This document shows positions 51,602 through 58,100 of a stretch of DNA of 64,000 nucleotides, one piece after another. The position numbers and the translations under genes are program-made. The notes beneath the pieces are model-generated. The model was not told where the DNA came from and ran no database searches. It saw only the letters and a list, made by a program, of their open reading frames with translations. The DNA comes from Tetradesmus obliquus (lineage: Eukaryota > Chlorophyta > Chlorophyceae > Sphaeropleales > Scenedesmaceae): NCBI GenBank assembly GCA_030272155.1, contig CP126204.1, positions 744,001-808,000 of the forward strand, written 5' to 3'. Within the stretch, counting starts at the first letter, position 1, and the number at the start of each line of letters is the position of its first letter.

Positions 51602-53017
51602 GCAACAGCAGCAGCAGCAGCAGACGCAGCGACAGCAGCAGCAGCAGCAGCAGCAGCAGCGGCAGCAGCAGCATACGCAGCGGCAGCAGCAGCATACGCA
51701 GCAGAAGCAGCAGCAGACGTGTCAACATGACAGTTGGGTGCGCAGCTGCAGCTTAACCTGCGCCTTTACCACGCTCACGCCAGCCACCTGAGGCAGCGGC
51801 AGCAGAAGCGTGAAGAAGAAGCACATCATCATGCATGCCTCCACCTCGCTTTTGCCGGCGACCTGGAGCCAGGCAGCAGAGGCGGGAACAGCAGCAGAGG
51901 CGCAAGCGCCACAGTCCACGCCATGCAGAGGCGCAAGAAATCATGCAATGCGCACAAATAAATGACGTGAGAGAAGTTTGATGTCCCACTGCCTGCGCCT
52001 GGCTGCTGATTGTACTGGCTACTGGCTGCTGCTGCTTACTTGATTGTTGACTTGCTGTGTCGGATGCTTGACTCTTGCGCGTGCTGCATTGCTGTTGTGC
52101 CTGCTGTTCTGCTGTCGCTGGAGTTTTGTGTCTGCTGCTTGAGCGCACCTGCTGGCTGCTGAATGGTTGTGTCTGCCGCTCAACCACTGCATCTGTGGAT
52201 TGAGAGGCTGTGGCTACCCTGGCCTGTACTGCTGCCTCCTATCCTGCAGTGCACCTAGGACTCCTGAAACAGCACCCGTTTGCCTAGGGCCAACACCATG
52301 TAATTAACTGACTGTGCCTGCTTGCTTGACTGTGTCCGCCGCTTGGCTGTTCACCCCTGCTGCTCAACTGCCGCATGACTGCTGCTTGCTGGGCTGGTAT
52401 TTGCCACAAGAGCCGATACAGCTGCTTCTAGAATGCGCCACACTCAGGATGTAACACACTTGTTGCTGCCTGCGGCCCACCTTGGGATCCATCACCCAGT
52501 TGCAGCACCAGGCCATCACCTTACTGTGCCTGCTGCTGCTTTCAACGCTCTTGTGCCTGCTGCTTATGCATTTGATGCCTGCTGCTCATACATTTTGCGC
52601 CTGCTGCCTATACACTTTATGCCTGCTGCTTCAAGGCTTGGCTGCTCAAACACTTTGCGCCTGCTGCCTCACTGCTTTGCCAGCAGCGCACCTTGGGGTC
52701 CATCATTGAGTTGCAGCACCATGCCATCTTCTCACTGTTCCTGCTGCCGCTTAAACAAACAACACTGCGCCTGCTGCTTATGCATTTGATGCCTGCTGCT
52801 TATACATTTTGCGCCTGCTGCCTATACACTTTATGCCTGCTGCTTCTAGGCTTGGCTGCTCAAACACTTTGCGCCTGCTGCCTCACTGTTTTGCATGCTG
52901 CGCACCTTGGGGTCCATCACCCAGTTGCGGCCGTTACCGCCAATGTTAGGCGGCATCTCGCCCGTGCACGCCTGCCGCAGGCACTCGATGACGGTCTGGG
53001 CGGCAAAGCATCACGCC

Positions 53018-53050
<33 letters not shown>

Positions 53051-53401
53051 TGAGGCGCTACAGCCAGCTGGTCACTCACAGCTGGCTGCACAACACAAAC
53101 ACAATGCTTCATTTGCCACTACCCAAGAGCAGCGTGCATCACCTACACATGCCCCTTGATTGCTGCTACTGCTGCTGCTGCTGCTGTGACCTGCATTTCT
53201 GGTGTCTATAAACTGTTTTCATGCACACACTACTTCCACCAGCAATATGCCAGCTATCTACAGTAGCCGTGCACACTTGCAGGGCATGCTGCGCACCGTT
53301 TTGCCTGCTCCGTTGGAGCCCACGATGAGTGTGAGCGGCTTGTAAAACTCTATTACGTTGTTGTTGTCGGGACTGAAGCTACGGATGCCCTTCACGAGCA
53401 T
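22927..53401 (-). CDS. RAD50: RAD50 double-strand-break repair ATPase, 31 exons over 30.5 kb
   Basis: Exons (transcript order): 53401-53297, 52995-52906, 51536-51447, 50621-50475, 49852-49736, 49302-49129, 47858-47772, 47337-47218, 46879-46784, 46302-46046, 43782-43650, 43310-43243, 42350-42071, 41512-41412, 40161-39978, 39619-39484, 38839-38772, 38197-38051, 37618-37543, 37287-37181, 36906-36808, 36302-36204, 35869-35706, 34872-34731, 33781-33617, 33274-33161, 32696-32619, 32005-31924, 30620-30497, 30031-29868, 23129-22927. These total 4,017 bases and 1,338 residues (family about 1,310), with every junction in phase. N lobe: MLVKGIRSF, Walker A GSNGAGKT split by intron 1, [18 protein letters not shown]. 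Long coiled coil, then zinc hook CLVC near residues 715-718, then the returning coil. C lobe: YRGQDIDYI, signature CSAGQK, Walker B / D-loop [12 protein letters not shown]-loop [11 protein letters not shown]50 tethers and senses broken DNA with MRE11 and NBS1. A possible acceptor directly before the ATG suggests an extra 5' exon. The exon 15 donor (GTTGGT) is weak. Confidence 0.93.
23265..23605 (-). repeat. Two echoes of the 5' edge of RAD50 exon 31
   Basis: Copies at about 23265-23380 and 23500-23605 contain the acceptor region and the stretch encoding [12 protein letters not shown] and [13 protein letters not shown], then break off. The first differs from the true exon mostly at single bases; the second has CAACATGCCATC in place of the GCGTGAAGCCATC-type bases. 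Both lie upstream (in transcript sense) of exon 31. Confidence 0.92.
23630..23664 (+). repeat. (CAG)n run at the edge of the 174-base satellite
   Basis: About 12 CAG units separate the exon 31 echoes from the first satellite array. Confidence 0.9.
23675..24960. repeat. 174-base satellite array, about 7 copies
   Basis: The word TCCAGCTCAC recurs at 23681, 23855, 24029, 24204, 24377, 24551 and 24725, giving a period of 173-175. Units share GGCATTTGGCCACAGTAC, CATTGCAATGCAGAAAC and GGCGCCTACTGCAGTGCA. It lies wholly inside RAD50 intron 30. Open frames across it on either strand are repeat artefacts. Confidence 0.97.
24961..29355. repeat. Satellite array of about 183-base units, about 24 copies
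   Basis: Unit marks are CTGCTGCGCATGCAGTGCGA, CTCACCACCACACAGTGCC, CAAGCTCTTACA and AGTTCTGGAGAATGCGTAT. The last recurs with spacings of 176-188 (for example 25111, 25292, 25474, 25662, 25838). Longer blocks recur as sets: nearly identical segments start near 25690, 26066 and 26619, about two and three units apart, so the array has higher-order structure. It sits in RAD50 intron 30, unrelated to the 174-base unit apart from length. Confidence 0.97.
29360..29640. repeat. Diverged 174-base satellite units on the far side of the 183-base array
   Basis: Words of the first satellite return here (GTCCAGCTCACACTGGGTTAA, CATTTGGCCACAACACAAAC, CCATTGCAATGCAGAAACG, GGCGCCTACTGCAGTGC) in about one and a half degenerate copies. 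The 183-base array is therefore flanked on both sides by the 174-base family. Confidence 0.85.
29683..29765 (-). repeat. Echo of the 3' edge of RAD50 exon 30
   Basis: Repeats the part encoding RLALAETFC...[10 protein letters not shown] with its donor, but with a deletion so that the Walker B part follows directly after the GCGGAGACCTTCTGCC part. It lies downstream of exon 30 in the transcript. Confidence 0.88.
30088..30172 (-). repeat. Echo of the 5' edge of RAD50 exon 30
   Basis: Copies the stretch encoding [23 protein letters not shown], including the ABC signature region, with TTCTCAGC in place of TGCTCAGC. It is followed by intron sequence. It lies just upstream of the true exon 30. Confidence 0.9.
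30345..30430 (-). repeat. Echo of the 3' edge of RAD50 exon 29
   Basis: Repeats the stretch encoding GQDI.YI.IKADAEG.AR.YNYR plus a donor (CTCACCTG on the plus strand) between exons 29 and 30. It is diverged at several codons. Confidence 0.88.
30621..31923. other. AT-rich island, RAD50 intron 28
   Basis: Unlike all other introns, most of this 1.3-kb intron lacks CAG/CTG runs and exon echoes and is visibly AT-richer (for example AAAATATATTTGATAAG at 31371-31387 and TTTTTAATAAAAATTAAATA near 30877-30896). It holds an 18-base G run. No transposase or reverse transcriptase frame is seen, so it may be an inserted element remnant or simply different intron sequence. Confidence 0.6.
31633..31650 (+). 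repeat. Homopolymer of 18 G
   Basis: An uninterrupted G run followed closely by GGTAGGGGGGAG. It may be a G-quadruplex former or an assembly-sensitive site. Confidence 0.95.
32055..32245 (-). repeat. Two echoes of the 5' edge of RAD50 exon 28, with a CAG run
   Basis: The stretch encoding [16 protein letters not shown] with its acceptor recurs at about 32060-32120 and 32190-32243 (the latter reads [13 protein letters not shown]). A CAG run of about 17 units (32131-32182) separates them. Confidence 0.92.
32697..32737 (+). repeat. CAG run abutting the RAD50 exon 27 acceptor
   Basis: In the transcript it is (CTG)n ending at the CAG acceptor of exon 27 (begins 32696). Confidence 0.9.
33010..33085 (-). 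repeat. Echo of the 3' edge of RAD50 exon 26
   Basis: Repeats the part encoding [15 protein letters not shown] plus donor, about 140 bases downstream of the true exon end at 33161. A fragment of the same edge (CTGCTCCAGCCTGCTG) sits near 32880. Confidence 0.85.
33940..34500 (-). repeat. Five echoes of the 5' edge of RAD50 exon 25
   Basis: The stretch encoding [13 protein letters not shown] with its CTGCAG acceptor recurs at about 33945-34015, 34080-34125, 34205-34268, 34330-34378 and 34455-34500, period about 125. The copy nearest the exon also repeats the AENQNLV part (reading AENQNLG-like). The more distant ones are shorter. Confidence 0.93.
34922..34978 (-). repeat. Echo of the 5' edge of RAD50 exon 24
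   Basis: Repeats the acceptor and the stretch encoding [13 protein letters not shown] (here [13 protein letters not shown]) upstream of exon 24. Confidence 0.85.
35180..35645 (-). repeat. Four echoes of the 3' edge of RAD50 exon 23
   Basis: The stretch encoding [17 protein letters not shown] plus a donor (TTACTTGAGC or TCACTTGAGC on the plus strand) recurs at about 35182-35240, 35300-35365, 35428-35515 and 35580-35640. The copy at 35428-35515 is longest and includes [10 protein letters not shown]. Period about 130-150. Confidence 0.94.
35950..35998 (-). repeat. Echo of the 5' edge of RAD50 exon 23
   Basis: Repeats the acceptor and the stretch encoding LKAADEQMG upstream of the true exon start at 35869. 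Confidence 0.9.
36306..36440 (-). repeat. CAG run and echo of the 5' edge of RAD50 exon 22
   Basis: CAG runs (36307-36366) abut the exon 22 acceptor as (CTG)n in the transcript. Beyond them, 36390-36435 repeats the acceptor and the stretch encoding [11 protein letters not shown], with a base change that gives GACGAGCGCGCATGCGG. Confidence 0.9.
36678..36738 (-). repeat. Echo of the 3' edge of RAD50 exon 21
   Basis: Repeats the stretch encoding [13 protein letters not shown] with donor (here [11 protein letters not shown]) downstream of the exon end at 36808. A weak copy of the exon's 5' edge is at about 37012-37045. Confidence 0.87.
37493..37535 (+). repeat. (CTG)n run after the RAD50 exon 19 donor
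   Basis: About 14 CTG units on the plus strand, CAG in the transcript, beginning ten bases after the donor of exon 19. Confidence 0.93.
37685..37748 (-). repeat. Echo of the 5' edge of RAD50 exon 19
   Basis: Repeats the acceptor (CCGCAG) and the stretch encoding [16 protein letters not shown], nearly base for base. Confidence 0.93.
37860..38012 (-). repeat. Echo of the 3' edge of RAD50 exon 18
   Basis: About 37943-38012 repeats the stretch encoding [20 protein letters not shown] with donor (here [25 protein letters not shown]). A shorter copy of the very end lies near 37855-37880. Confidence 0.9.
38350..38602 (-). repeat. Two echoes of the 5' edge of RAD50 exon 18
   Basis: Copies at about 38355-38445 ([27 protein letters not shown]) and 38530-38600 ([20 protein letters not shown]), each with its acceptor CTGCAG. 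The first is nearly perfect in protein terms. Confidence 0.93.
39010..39425 (-). repeat. Four echoes of the zinc-hook exon (RAD50 exon 16) 3' edge
   Basis: The stretch encoding [15 protein letters not shown] with its donor recurs at about 39030-39076, 39128-39175, 39260-39308 and 39370-39418. The two copies nearest the exon belong to a 109-base tandem unit (39309-39417 and 39418-39526) that is almost identical. Each copy encodes the CxxC hook core but lacks an acceptor. Confidence 0.95.
39838..39912 (-). repeat. Echo of the 3' edge of RAD50 exon 15
   Basis: Repeats the stretch encoding [13 protein letters not shown] (here [13 protein letters not shown]) followed by GTGGGG, downstream of the exon 15 end at 39978. 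An in-frame TGA directly before the copy argues that it is not used as coding sequence. Confidence 0.8.
40165..40920 (-). repeat. Four echoes of the 5' edge of RAD50 exon 15 in tandem units of about 220 bases
   Basis: The stretch encoding [25 protein letters not shown] with acceptor recurs at about 40305-40385, 40528-40605 and 40738-40818, and as a short piece at 40885-40912. The intervening intron sequence is duplicated too: GAGAGAGGTGGTTTGAAAGG and AAAGGTCAGGCAAAGGTTTT occur in each unit. Units starting near 40087 and 40311 are almost base-identical. Confidence 0.96.
41095..41365 (-). repeat. Echoes of the 3' edge of RAD50 exon 14
   Basis: The stretch encoding [12 protein letters not shown] recurs at about 41325-41362 and 41222-41262, and in weak form near 41108-41145. 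They lie downstream of the exon end at 41412. Confidence 0.85.
41580..41745 (-). repeat. Two echoes of the 5' edge of RAD50 exon 14
   Basis: The acceptor and the stretch encoding [12 protein letters not shown] recur at about 41586-41625 and 41698-41738 ([12 protein letters not shown]). Period about 112. Confidence 0.93.
41815..42015 (-). repeat. Two echoes of the 3' edge of RAD50 exon 13
   Basis: The stretch encoding [28 protein letters not shown] plus donor recurs at about 41817-41912. A shorter copy, about 41950-42010, has a 12-base deletion in the QPLPH part. Confidence 0.94.
42410..42695 (-). repeat. Three echoes of the 5' edge of RAD50 exon 13 in 110-base units
   Basis: The acceptor and the stretch encoding [11 protein letters not shown] recur at about 42435-42466, 42550-42580 and 42660-42692. 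The intron part (GTGTGACACAACAGCCAAA, CAAGCAGTATCATGTACACT) is copied with them. Only the first 40 or so exon bases are included. Confidence 0.95.
43855..45795. repeat. Satellite of about 157-183-base units made of a 9-base word, about 11 copies
   Basis: The mark TTGCCGGCAGGCCCGCAACCC recurs with spacings of 157-183 (near 44005, 44167, 44328, 44510, 44693, 44856, 45026, 45195, 45357, 45527, 45700). Between the marks, CGCATTTCC and GCAATTCCC words are strung together. It fills most of the 2.3-kb RAD50 intron 10. Minus-strand open frames ([14 protein letters not shown] proteins up to 285 residues) are products of the repeat. Confidence 0.96.
45828..46012 (-). repeat. Two echoes of the 3' edge of RAD50 exon 10
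   Basis: The stretch encoding [16 protein letters not shown] plus donor recurs at about 45832-45895 and 45938-46003 in units of about 108 bases (shared intron words CAAAGA and GCAGCYTTYACAATCGCACC). Nearly identical to the true exon end at 46046. Confidence 0.96.
46580..46645 (-). repeat. Echo of the 3' edge of RAD50 exon 9
   Basis: Repeats the stretch encoding [14 protein letters not shown] plus donor, about 200 bases downstream of the true exon end at 46784. Confidence 0.92.
46881..46921 (+). repeat. CAG run abutting the RAD50 exon 9 acceptor
   Basis: (CTG)n in the transcript, ending exactly at the acceptor CAG; exon 9 begins at 46879. Confidence 0.95.
47088..47158 (-). repeat. Echo of the 3' edge of RAD50 exon 8
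   Basis: Repeats the stretch encoding [21 protein letters not shown] plus donor; two codons differ from the true exon. Confidence 0.95.
47550..47702 (-). repeat. Echo of the 3' edge of RAD50 exon 7
   Basis: About 47647-47690 repeats the stretch encoding [13 protein letters not shown] plus donor. A fragment (ATGTCAGCAATCGCCA) recurs near 47560. Confidence 0.85.
47946..48290. repeat. 11-base VNTR with interspersed GCGACAGAT
   Basis: About 28 copies of CATGTGCTGTG, interrupted five times by the word CGACAGATG. It lies in RAD50 intron 6. It gives open frames in all phases on both strands (CAVHVLC or CTAHAQHMH proteins), which are artefacts. Confidence 0.97.
48360..49045 (-). repeat. Three long echoes of the 3' edge of RAD50 exon 6 in units of about 255 bases
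   Basis: The stretch encoding [35 protein letters not shown] plus donor recurs at about 48363-48475, 48619-48735 and 48868-48985. The intron part that follows (GCGTACCTGCAGCTGCTGGATC) is also repeated at 48515, 48770 and 49030. Confidence 0.96.
49376..49415 (-). repeat. Echo of the 5' edge of RAD50 exon 6
   Basis: Repeats the stretch encoding [11 protein letters not shown] next to a CAG-like acceptor (ccaggcatcgg on the minus strand), upstream of exon 6 (start 49302). Confidence 0.85.
49915..50115 (-). repeat. Two echoes of the 5' edge of RAD50 exon 5
   Basis: The stretch encoding [20 protein letters not shown] with its GCAG acceptor recurs at about 49920-49985 and 50045-50110. The first is almost exact (one codon gives R for P). 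The second reads [19 protein letters not shown]. Period about 125. Confidence 0.96.
50226..50425 (-). repeat. Two echoes of the 3' edge of RAD50 exon 4
   Basis: The stretch encoding [13 protein letters not shown] plus donor recurs at about 50232-50265 and 50368-50415 ([14 protein letters not shown]). Confidence 0.93.
50695..50745 (-). repeat. Echo of the 5' edge of RAD50 exon 4
   Basis: Repeats the CTGCAG acceptor and the stretch encoding [13 protein letters not shown] upstream of exon 4. Confidence 0.94.
50804..51395 (-). repeat. Six echoes of the 3' edge of RAD50 exon 3
   Basis: The stretch encoding [11 protein letters not shown] plus donor recurs at about 50806, 50910, 51031, 51134, 51255 and 51338, each 35-45 bases, in units of about 100-120. 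Alternate units pair by flanking sequence: CTGTTGGTGCYTATGAGCAGAT in two and CTTGTGATGCATGTGAGCAGATC in two. The array may therefore have grown by duplication of two-unit blocks. Confidence 0.96.
51541..51718 (+). repeat. Compound CAG tract before RAD50 exon 3
   Basis: About 19 CAG units (51545-51600) followed by interrupted CAG/CGG/CATACG stretches. (CTG)n in the transcript, ten bases from the exon 3 acceptor. Confidence 0.94.
51725..51880 (-). repeat. Two echoes of the 5' edge of RAD50 exon 3
   Basis: The acceptor and the stretch encoding [17 protein letters not shown] occur at about 51735-51790. The shorter VAGKSEVEA copy occurs at about 51838-51870. Confidence 0.92.
52470..52905 (-). repeat. 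Tandem 216-base duplication with two echoes of the RAD50 exon 2 3' edge
   Basis: The donor plus the stretch encoding WVMDPK (N.MMDPK in one) recur at about 52474-52510 and 52688-52728. The 170 bases of following intron, with GCCTGCTGCTTATACATTTTGC and CTTGGCTGCTCAAACACTTT, are duplicated alongside. Confidence 0.94.
53017..53050 (+). repeat. CAG run before RAD50 exon 2
   Basis: About 11 CAG units, (CTG)n in the transcript, 20 bases upstream of the exon 2 acceptor. Confidence 0.93.
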
Positions 53402-55168
53402 CTGCAACAGCAAGCCAAAGGAAAAGGTCACACAGCTGCTGCTTTTGCTGCTACTGCTGCAGCCATGGTAGCAGCGAGAGCTACGGACGCGTGCGCCCGG
53501 TCCCTTGCCTTTTCTATAGTACACATTGCTTCGATCCCGGCCTGCTGGCCTTGAACAGCAGCACCACGACGATCTAGGAGCACTCCAAGGCAACCTGTTG
53601 CAGTAGTGAGCCTGCTGGCATGTGTTGACTAACAGGTACGTCGATTTTCCATTGGTATAGTGTTACATTTCATTAACTATGCGAACGCTCCGTGCTGGCT
53701 GGCCCTTGGCGCCAAGGGCAGATTCAAGCAAACAGCGTCATGAGTTCAGACCAGCAACGCCAGCAAATGGCACCATGTCAACAAGTATCAATGTTTAGTT
53801 TAGCATGATTCTTCTTTGTCCCTGCAAAGTATGCCCCTGCCTGTCATGTGGCATCATGGCATGATACGTGCTGTGCTACGCGGCGTGCTGGAGGGGGGAG
53901 GTTACTTACAGCAGCATGCTGCTGGCACTAGCATCTTAGCACCGCGTTACTACCGTACAAATTCCTAGTCATCTAGTGAACAACGTAGTTGCCTGTGCAC
54001 ACCGTGTAACCCCTCTTCTTCTTCATCTAGTGAAGGCTTTTCGTGTTGTGTATATCATGCCCTGTTTGGTTGGTGATACTGTGCTTGCAAGCACCAATTG
54101 GGTTGTTGCACAGAGTGCCTAAGGCAGCCGCTGTCATGCAACCGCAGCGCAGCATCAGGTCCAAAGAAATGTGCTACAACTGAAACCACCAAGCGTCGGA
54201 TTCGGCCTGAAGGCTTGTGCATAATTTGCTCAGGAGAATGAGGAAAGAGTATGTTGACCGAGGCATTGACCAGCCAGTCGACAGCTCGAACACGTTACAC
54301 GTTTGTGGGTGCCACCAGTACCTCACTTCGAACCATCATGCCGAGCCGACGGCATGATTGCGCTGTATGGCATGTGATGGCACAGCAGCAGATCCGTTGC
54401 CACATGTCCGCTGCAGATGCTGGCAGGTCAGCTAAGAAACATGATGGCGGCTGTACGCCTGCATCCAAGTGCACGAGTCACACTGATATAAATGCCAACT
54501 GGTCAGCAAGCGCCATATGCACATGCATCATACACGGTAGCAACAAGTGCATGTGCCCGCTGCACCGCAGCCATGCACCGCAGCAGTCAGGTGCTGCGTT
54601 GCAGCATGCACCGCAGCCAAGCCACTGACTCAGTCACACTGAGAGCTTGCTAGCGATTGCAAAACTTATGCAACACACAGCACCAAAACCGAACACTCTC
54701 GAACCTTACCTTGACCAGCTGTCAACTGTTGCTGCTGACAGCGTGCTAGCAACACAGCAGGGCAGCTGCTGTCTTGCCGCGCCTGCCTAGTCGCCAGCCG
54801 TACAGTGTGCCTGCATGCCTCAGCACCAACAGATAGACGGGAGCCAGCTTTCAAGTGCCTCCCTTCTATCTCCAGCCATCCTGCTGGTGCTGCCGCACCA
54901 GCTGCAGCAACTGCAGCAGCGCTGCTGCAGGAAGCCAGCAGCAGCAAGCACCAGCTGCAGCAGCGCTGCCACACCAGCCATCCAGCTGGAGCTGCAACAC
55001 TAACTGCAGCAGTGCTGCTGCAGGAAGCACCAGCAGCGCTGCAGCGGCCAGCACCAGCCCAGCTCAGTGTGGCCCCATCACCAGCATAGCCAGCATCACC
55101 AGCCGTGCCATGCACATGTTCAACATGTGTCGAGCACGTGTGCATGCTGCTCCAGCAAGCGCTGGAGT
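53402..55168. promoter_or_regulatory. Region between RAD50 start and the 3' end of the next gene
   Basis: Both neighbours are on the minus strand, so this holds the RAD50 promoter and 5' UTR plus the 3' UTR of the Tho1-like gene. The sequence TTGCTGTTGCAG directly before the RAD50 ATG looks like a splice acceptor, so a non-coding or short coding first exon may lie here. CAG/CTG-rich, TGCAGC-dense sequence fills 54900-55165. No other gene was recognised. Confidence 0.4.
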
Positions 55169-58100
55169 TCACTTCTTCTCCTTCGCAAACCGCTCCAGAC
55201 GCGCCTGCAGGCAGCAGCAGCGGCGGCAGCAGCAGCGGCGGCAACAGCAGCAGCAGCAGCATGATCAGCCTGGTTGAAAGAAGCACTCGCACTACTCTGA
55301 CATAACACAAGGCAAGCAGCGGGGTAACACAATTCACAAAACCAAGCGCATGTGTGCGCATCGCACTCGCCGACAGCATGCCAACCAGCCAGCAGCACCA
55401 ACAGAGCCAAGGGTGTACCACACACACACCACACCACAACCCAGAACAAAGCAGCCAGCGCTAACAAACACCGTGCAGCTGTCCACCCGCACCACCTCCG
55501 GCCACATAATATTTGTTGATAGCGGCACAGCGCCCGCACCTTTTTCCGCGCGTCGTCATCTGCTGCGCTGGCCGGTGCTGCGATCGGCTTGCCAAACTTG
55601 GCGGCGCGCTTCTTGAGCAGCTCGGGGTCCTTGGGGTCCTTGCCTGCAGGGTGACAGCATGACGATCAGGAAAACAAGGACTTAATGACAGGAAAATCGA
55701 ATTGTTATCAACATTCAAAGATTTCTATTTGGCGCACATGTCAGCAGCTCGAGTCCTTGGCGTCCCTGCCTGCAGGGTGGCACCATGACAAATTGTTCAA
55801 TTCAACTTTTAGTTCTAAACTTTCGGGCACATGTCAGCAGCTCGGTCCTTGGGGTCCTTGCCTGTGTGCATACTGAACAGCACAACCATTTCCTACTTTC
55901 AACAAGATGAGTGAGTTGTTGGCCAGCCAACATGCATGCACGGGTTTGGCACTATACTATACTACACTGAGCTGAGGGCGCTATGGCATGAAAATGCATG
56001 TGCAAAGGATGCAGGCTTCATCGCCTTGATGCATACTAGTAAGGTGATAGATTCGTAAGGCAGCGCCAGGCACAAACATGCATGCATCATCGCAACCGCT
56101 ACAGCGCTGCAGGCGCCAGCGGCACCGCGTCGCTGTACCAGAGGCAGCTCCAGCTGGGCACCACGTGACAGCCCAGAGTACTGCGCAGCCCAGTACTACT
56201 GCGTGACTGACAAGCCATGATCGTAACAGCCCAGCGCACCTGCTGTGAGTGGCTTGCCAAACTTCTTCTCCCGTGCAGACATCTTGTCTGGGTCTGTCAG
56301 CTCCACCTGCGGCACAACCAGGATGCAGCAGCAGCAGCAGCAGGAGCAGGCAGGTCGAGTCACATGCACACAATCAGCTACATGCAGCGGCCTAACTTCC
56401 TAGCACGCCAAGCTGCACGATGTCGCCGTTTGATGACACATGTCTGGGTCTGTCACCTCCACCTGCGGCACACACAAACATGGATGCAGCAGCAGCGCAC
56501 AGCTCAACGCATGCTACATGCTGGAACGTCGTTTGAGCCAGGAGCATGTCCTTTCAGGGCGCGAAGCTGCACGCTGCCGCAGCATGCACAGCAAAAAAAC
56601 AGACTGCAAATGAACACAAAGCTACCGAACCCCGTGCCGCAAGCCGCTGCTGCCCAAGAACCAGCTGCAAACAACCTGCTGTGCAGCAGCTCACATTTGC
56701 ATGCTGTTCTCAGGCAGTGCAAGCGCAGCGGCAGGTCAAGCAGCTGTCTGCGCAGGTGAGCAGGGGATACATGAAAACAGTGTGTGATGCCAGCTGCTGC
56801 ACAGTGATCATGTGAGTGCGAGGCAAGGCAAGCTCAGCGGCAGGTCAAGCAGCTGTCTGTGCAGGTGAGCCGAAAACAGAGCACTTGATGACGCCAGCCG
56901 CTGCACAGCTGTTATAACACACCTTGTCCAGTGCCAGCCGCTGCTTCTCCTTCTGCGCCGCCAGGTGCTTGGGCAGATTCGCACATGACACGTCATCCTT
57001 GTCATTATAACACAATATCAAAGTCAAAGTAACGCACCTTGTCCAGCGCCAGCCGCTGCTTCTCCTTCTGCGCCTCTAGCTGCTTGCTCAGATTCGCACA
57101 TACATGTCATCCTTGTCGTTATAACACAATCGAAAAGTCAAAGTAACACACCTTGTCCAGCGCCAGCCGCTGCTTCTCCTTCTGCGCCTCCAGCTGCTTG
57201 CGCAGCTTCTCCAGCTTTGCTTTGTCTGCCTCGCTGCAGGTGCCGTACTTGATGCCGCGCTCCAGCACCTTGACCTGCGGGCAGATTGGATTGTCACATC
57301 AGTTATGTAAAAATGTTTGTCACATCAGTTATGTAAAAATGTTTGTCACATCAAGTAGGCTCAGCGCGCTGTGCCGGCCTCAGAGCAAGTGCCATACTTG
57401 ATGCCGCGCTCCAGCACCTTGACCTGCAAAGGAGACAGTGCCAGAAAGACAAATGTTCTGAGAAAGGGCAAGCGCAGATCACCACACCCCTTTTTACTGG
57501 CATAAATGCGTTCGAGCAGCTGTTGCTGAACCCGCAGCTAGCTGTCATATCGCTGCTGCTGCTGCTGCTGCTGCAGTAACTAGCCTTCTGTTCACAGTAT
57601 GCCCACCTGCTCCTCTAGCGTCTTGTCTGCTGCCTTGCCGCCACCCGCTGCCTTGGCCGCAGGTGCTGCAGCAGCAGTGCCAGCTGCAGGCTGCAATGTT
57701 TTAACACCAAGCAGTTACAACAGATGACAACCAGCAGAGAGGCAACGTGAGTGTTTCTGAAAAGCATGGGAGACTGACAAGGGCCCAACGGAACATGATA
57801 GGTGGCTGCAGTCAAACAGTAGCTGCGACAGGGTAGACGCAGCTCTTGCTACTGCGCATGTGCGCATGTCTGTGTGCTGTGTTGTGCTGCCCCTGGGACC
57901 CTTGTGATGCATGCAGCTCACAAGACCAGTTTAAGCAGCTTCTGCAGCTGCAGCTGCAGCACAAAACACTTTCATCATCTGCGATGCAGTTGCTAAGTGA
58001 CTGATGCTTGCTGACTGCTTGGTGGTCGCTGTAAGTCAAACTGTTCCTATCATCCTGCAAGGGGAGCTCCTGCAAGTACTGCCTAACAGCCGGATGATCT

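Noticed and set aside
22470..53000. Exon echoes as extra coding exons or mutually exclusive exons
   Set aside because: Each has only an acceptor or only a donor, most carry frame breaks, and the 31-exon model is complete and in frame without them.
54251..54628. 125-residue plus-strand open frame upstream of RAD50
   Set aside because: No domain, no splice partner and a random-looking composition.
56725..56870. Plus-strand coding of a QAQRQVKQLSAQ coil repeated twice with GTGAGC donors
   Set aside because: It lies within an intron of the minus-strand Tho1-like gene, is part of a tandem intronic duplication, and has no partner exon.
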